Origin: Oncomelania hupensis
Lineage: Eukaryota; Mollusca; Gastropoda; Littorinimorpha; Pomatiopsidae
Direction: 5' to 3'
Assembly: GCA_036898135.1 (NCBI GenBank)
Contig: CM072511.1
Coordinates: 157,059,872-157,123,871 of the forward strand
Length of the DNA: 64,000 nt
This document shows, in pieces, positions 63,827 through 64,000 of this stretch. A program made the translations under genes and the position numbers. The stretch's first letter is position 1. Each line of letters opens with the position of its first letter. The notes under the pieces are model-generated. The model ran no database searches. It was not told the origin of the DNA and was given only the letters and a program-made list of their open reading frames with translations.

Positions 63827-64000
63827 AGGACGGAGGAACCTCATGTTACTATAGGTTCAACGAACACGTGCTCGGGGCCAATGCGAGCCACACTGTATTC
63901 GTGGATATCGGCTGTGGCCAACAGCCTGGAGAGGATTGGGCCCTGCCCGGTCTTTTCTTTTTGCCCAAGACACACTGCATGATGAAAACAACCATTCACT
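63827..64000. other. Window end, no gene seen
   Basis: No recognisable feature. Confidence 0.5.

Overview
The window looks like repeat-dense animal DNA from a lophotrochozoan, most likely a marine gastropod mollusc. That identity is inferred from the repeats, not from a marker gene: RTE-type and L2/CR1-type LINE remnants, several tRNA- and 5S-derived SINEs, very long (CT)n, (GAA)n and (GAT)n microsatellites, minisatellites, AT-rich spacers and one spliced exon. No rRNA gene, functional tRNA gene, operon or CRISPR array is visible. Almost every long open frame is low-complexity repeat, a minisatellite, or a shadow of a retroelement.

Layout. 1-5.2 kb: right end of an LTR (family A), a SINE and microsatellites. 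5.24-6.66 kb: a 5'-truncated RTE LINE with a 12-bp target-site duplication (TSD). 7-24 kb: AT-rich spacer, microsatellites, a 24-bp and a 21-bp minisatellite, the 3' end of an L2/CR1 LINE, and a tRNA-derived SINE with a 10-bp TSD. 24.03-24.30 kb: the only convincing host coding exon, on the minus strand, encoding a signal peptide between a good splice acceptor and a GTGAGT donor. 25-31 kb: more SINEs and satellites. 31.5-33.4 kb: a discrete ~0.6-kb retroposon (family B) followed by a 1.1-kb terminal-inverted-repeat DNA transposon. 34-42 kb: spacer, microsatellites, 3'-end hairpin elements and a possible 5'UTR exon. 42.25-42.9 kb: a second B copy.

43.6-61.1 kb is a three-level nest that can be reconstructed from its TSDs. 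A B retroposon (TSD ACAATATTTACC) was hit by a solo LTR of family A (TSD CATCC). That LTR was hit by a Ty3/gypsy-class element (TSD GAAGC). The last insertion is a tandem LTR-internal-LTR-internal-LTR array of ~15.4 kb on the minus strand. Its pol order is protease - integrase - reverse transcriptase - RNase H, so integrase lies before RT. Its gag has a long charged coiled coil and a SCAN-like capsid. Both traits mark the Gmr1-like lineage. The two internal copies seem to differ only by small indels, which break the frame at different places in each and may be consensus-sequence errors.

61.1-64 kb: a hairpin element, an Ala-tRNA-like SINE (10-bp TSD), a 5S-derived SINE with another hairpin element inside it, and a second RTE copy (11-bp TSD). 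The genes do not form a pathway. The shared biology is retrotransposition: autonomous LINE and LTR elements, plus non-autonomous retroposons that appear to share 3' tails recognised by LINE machinery.
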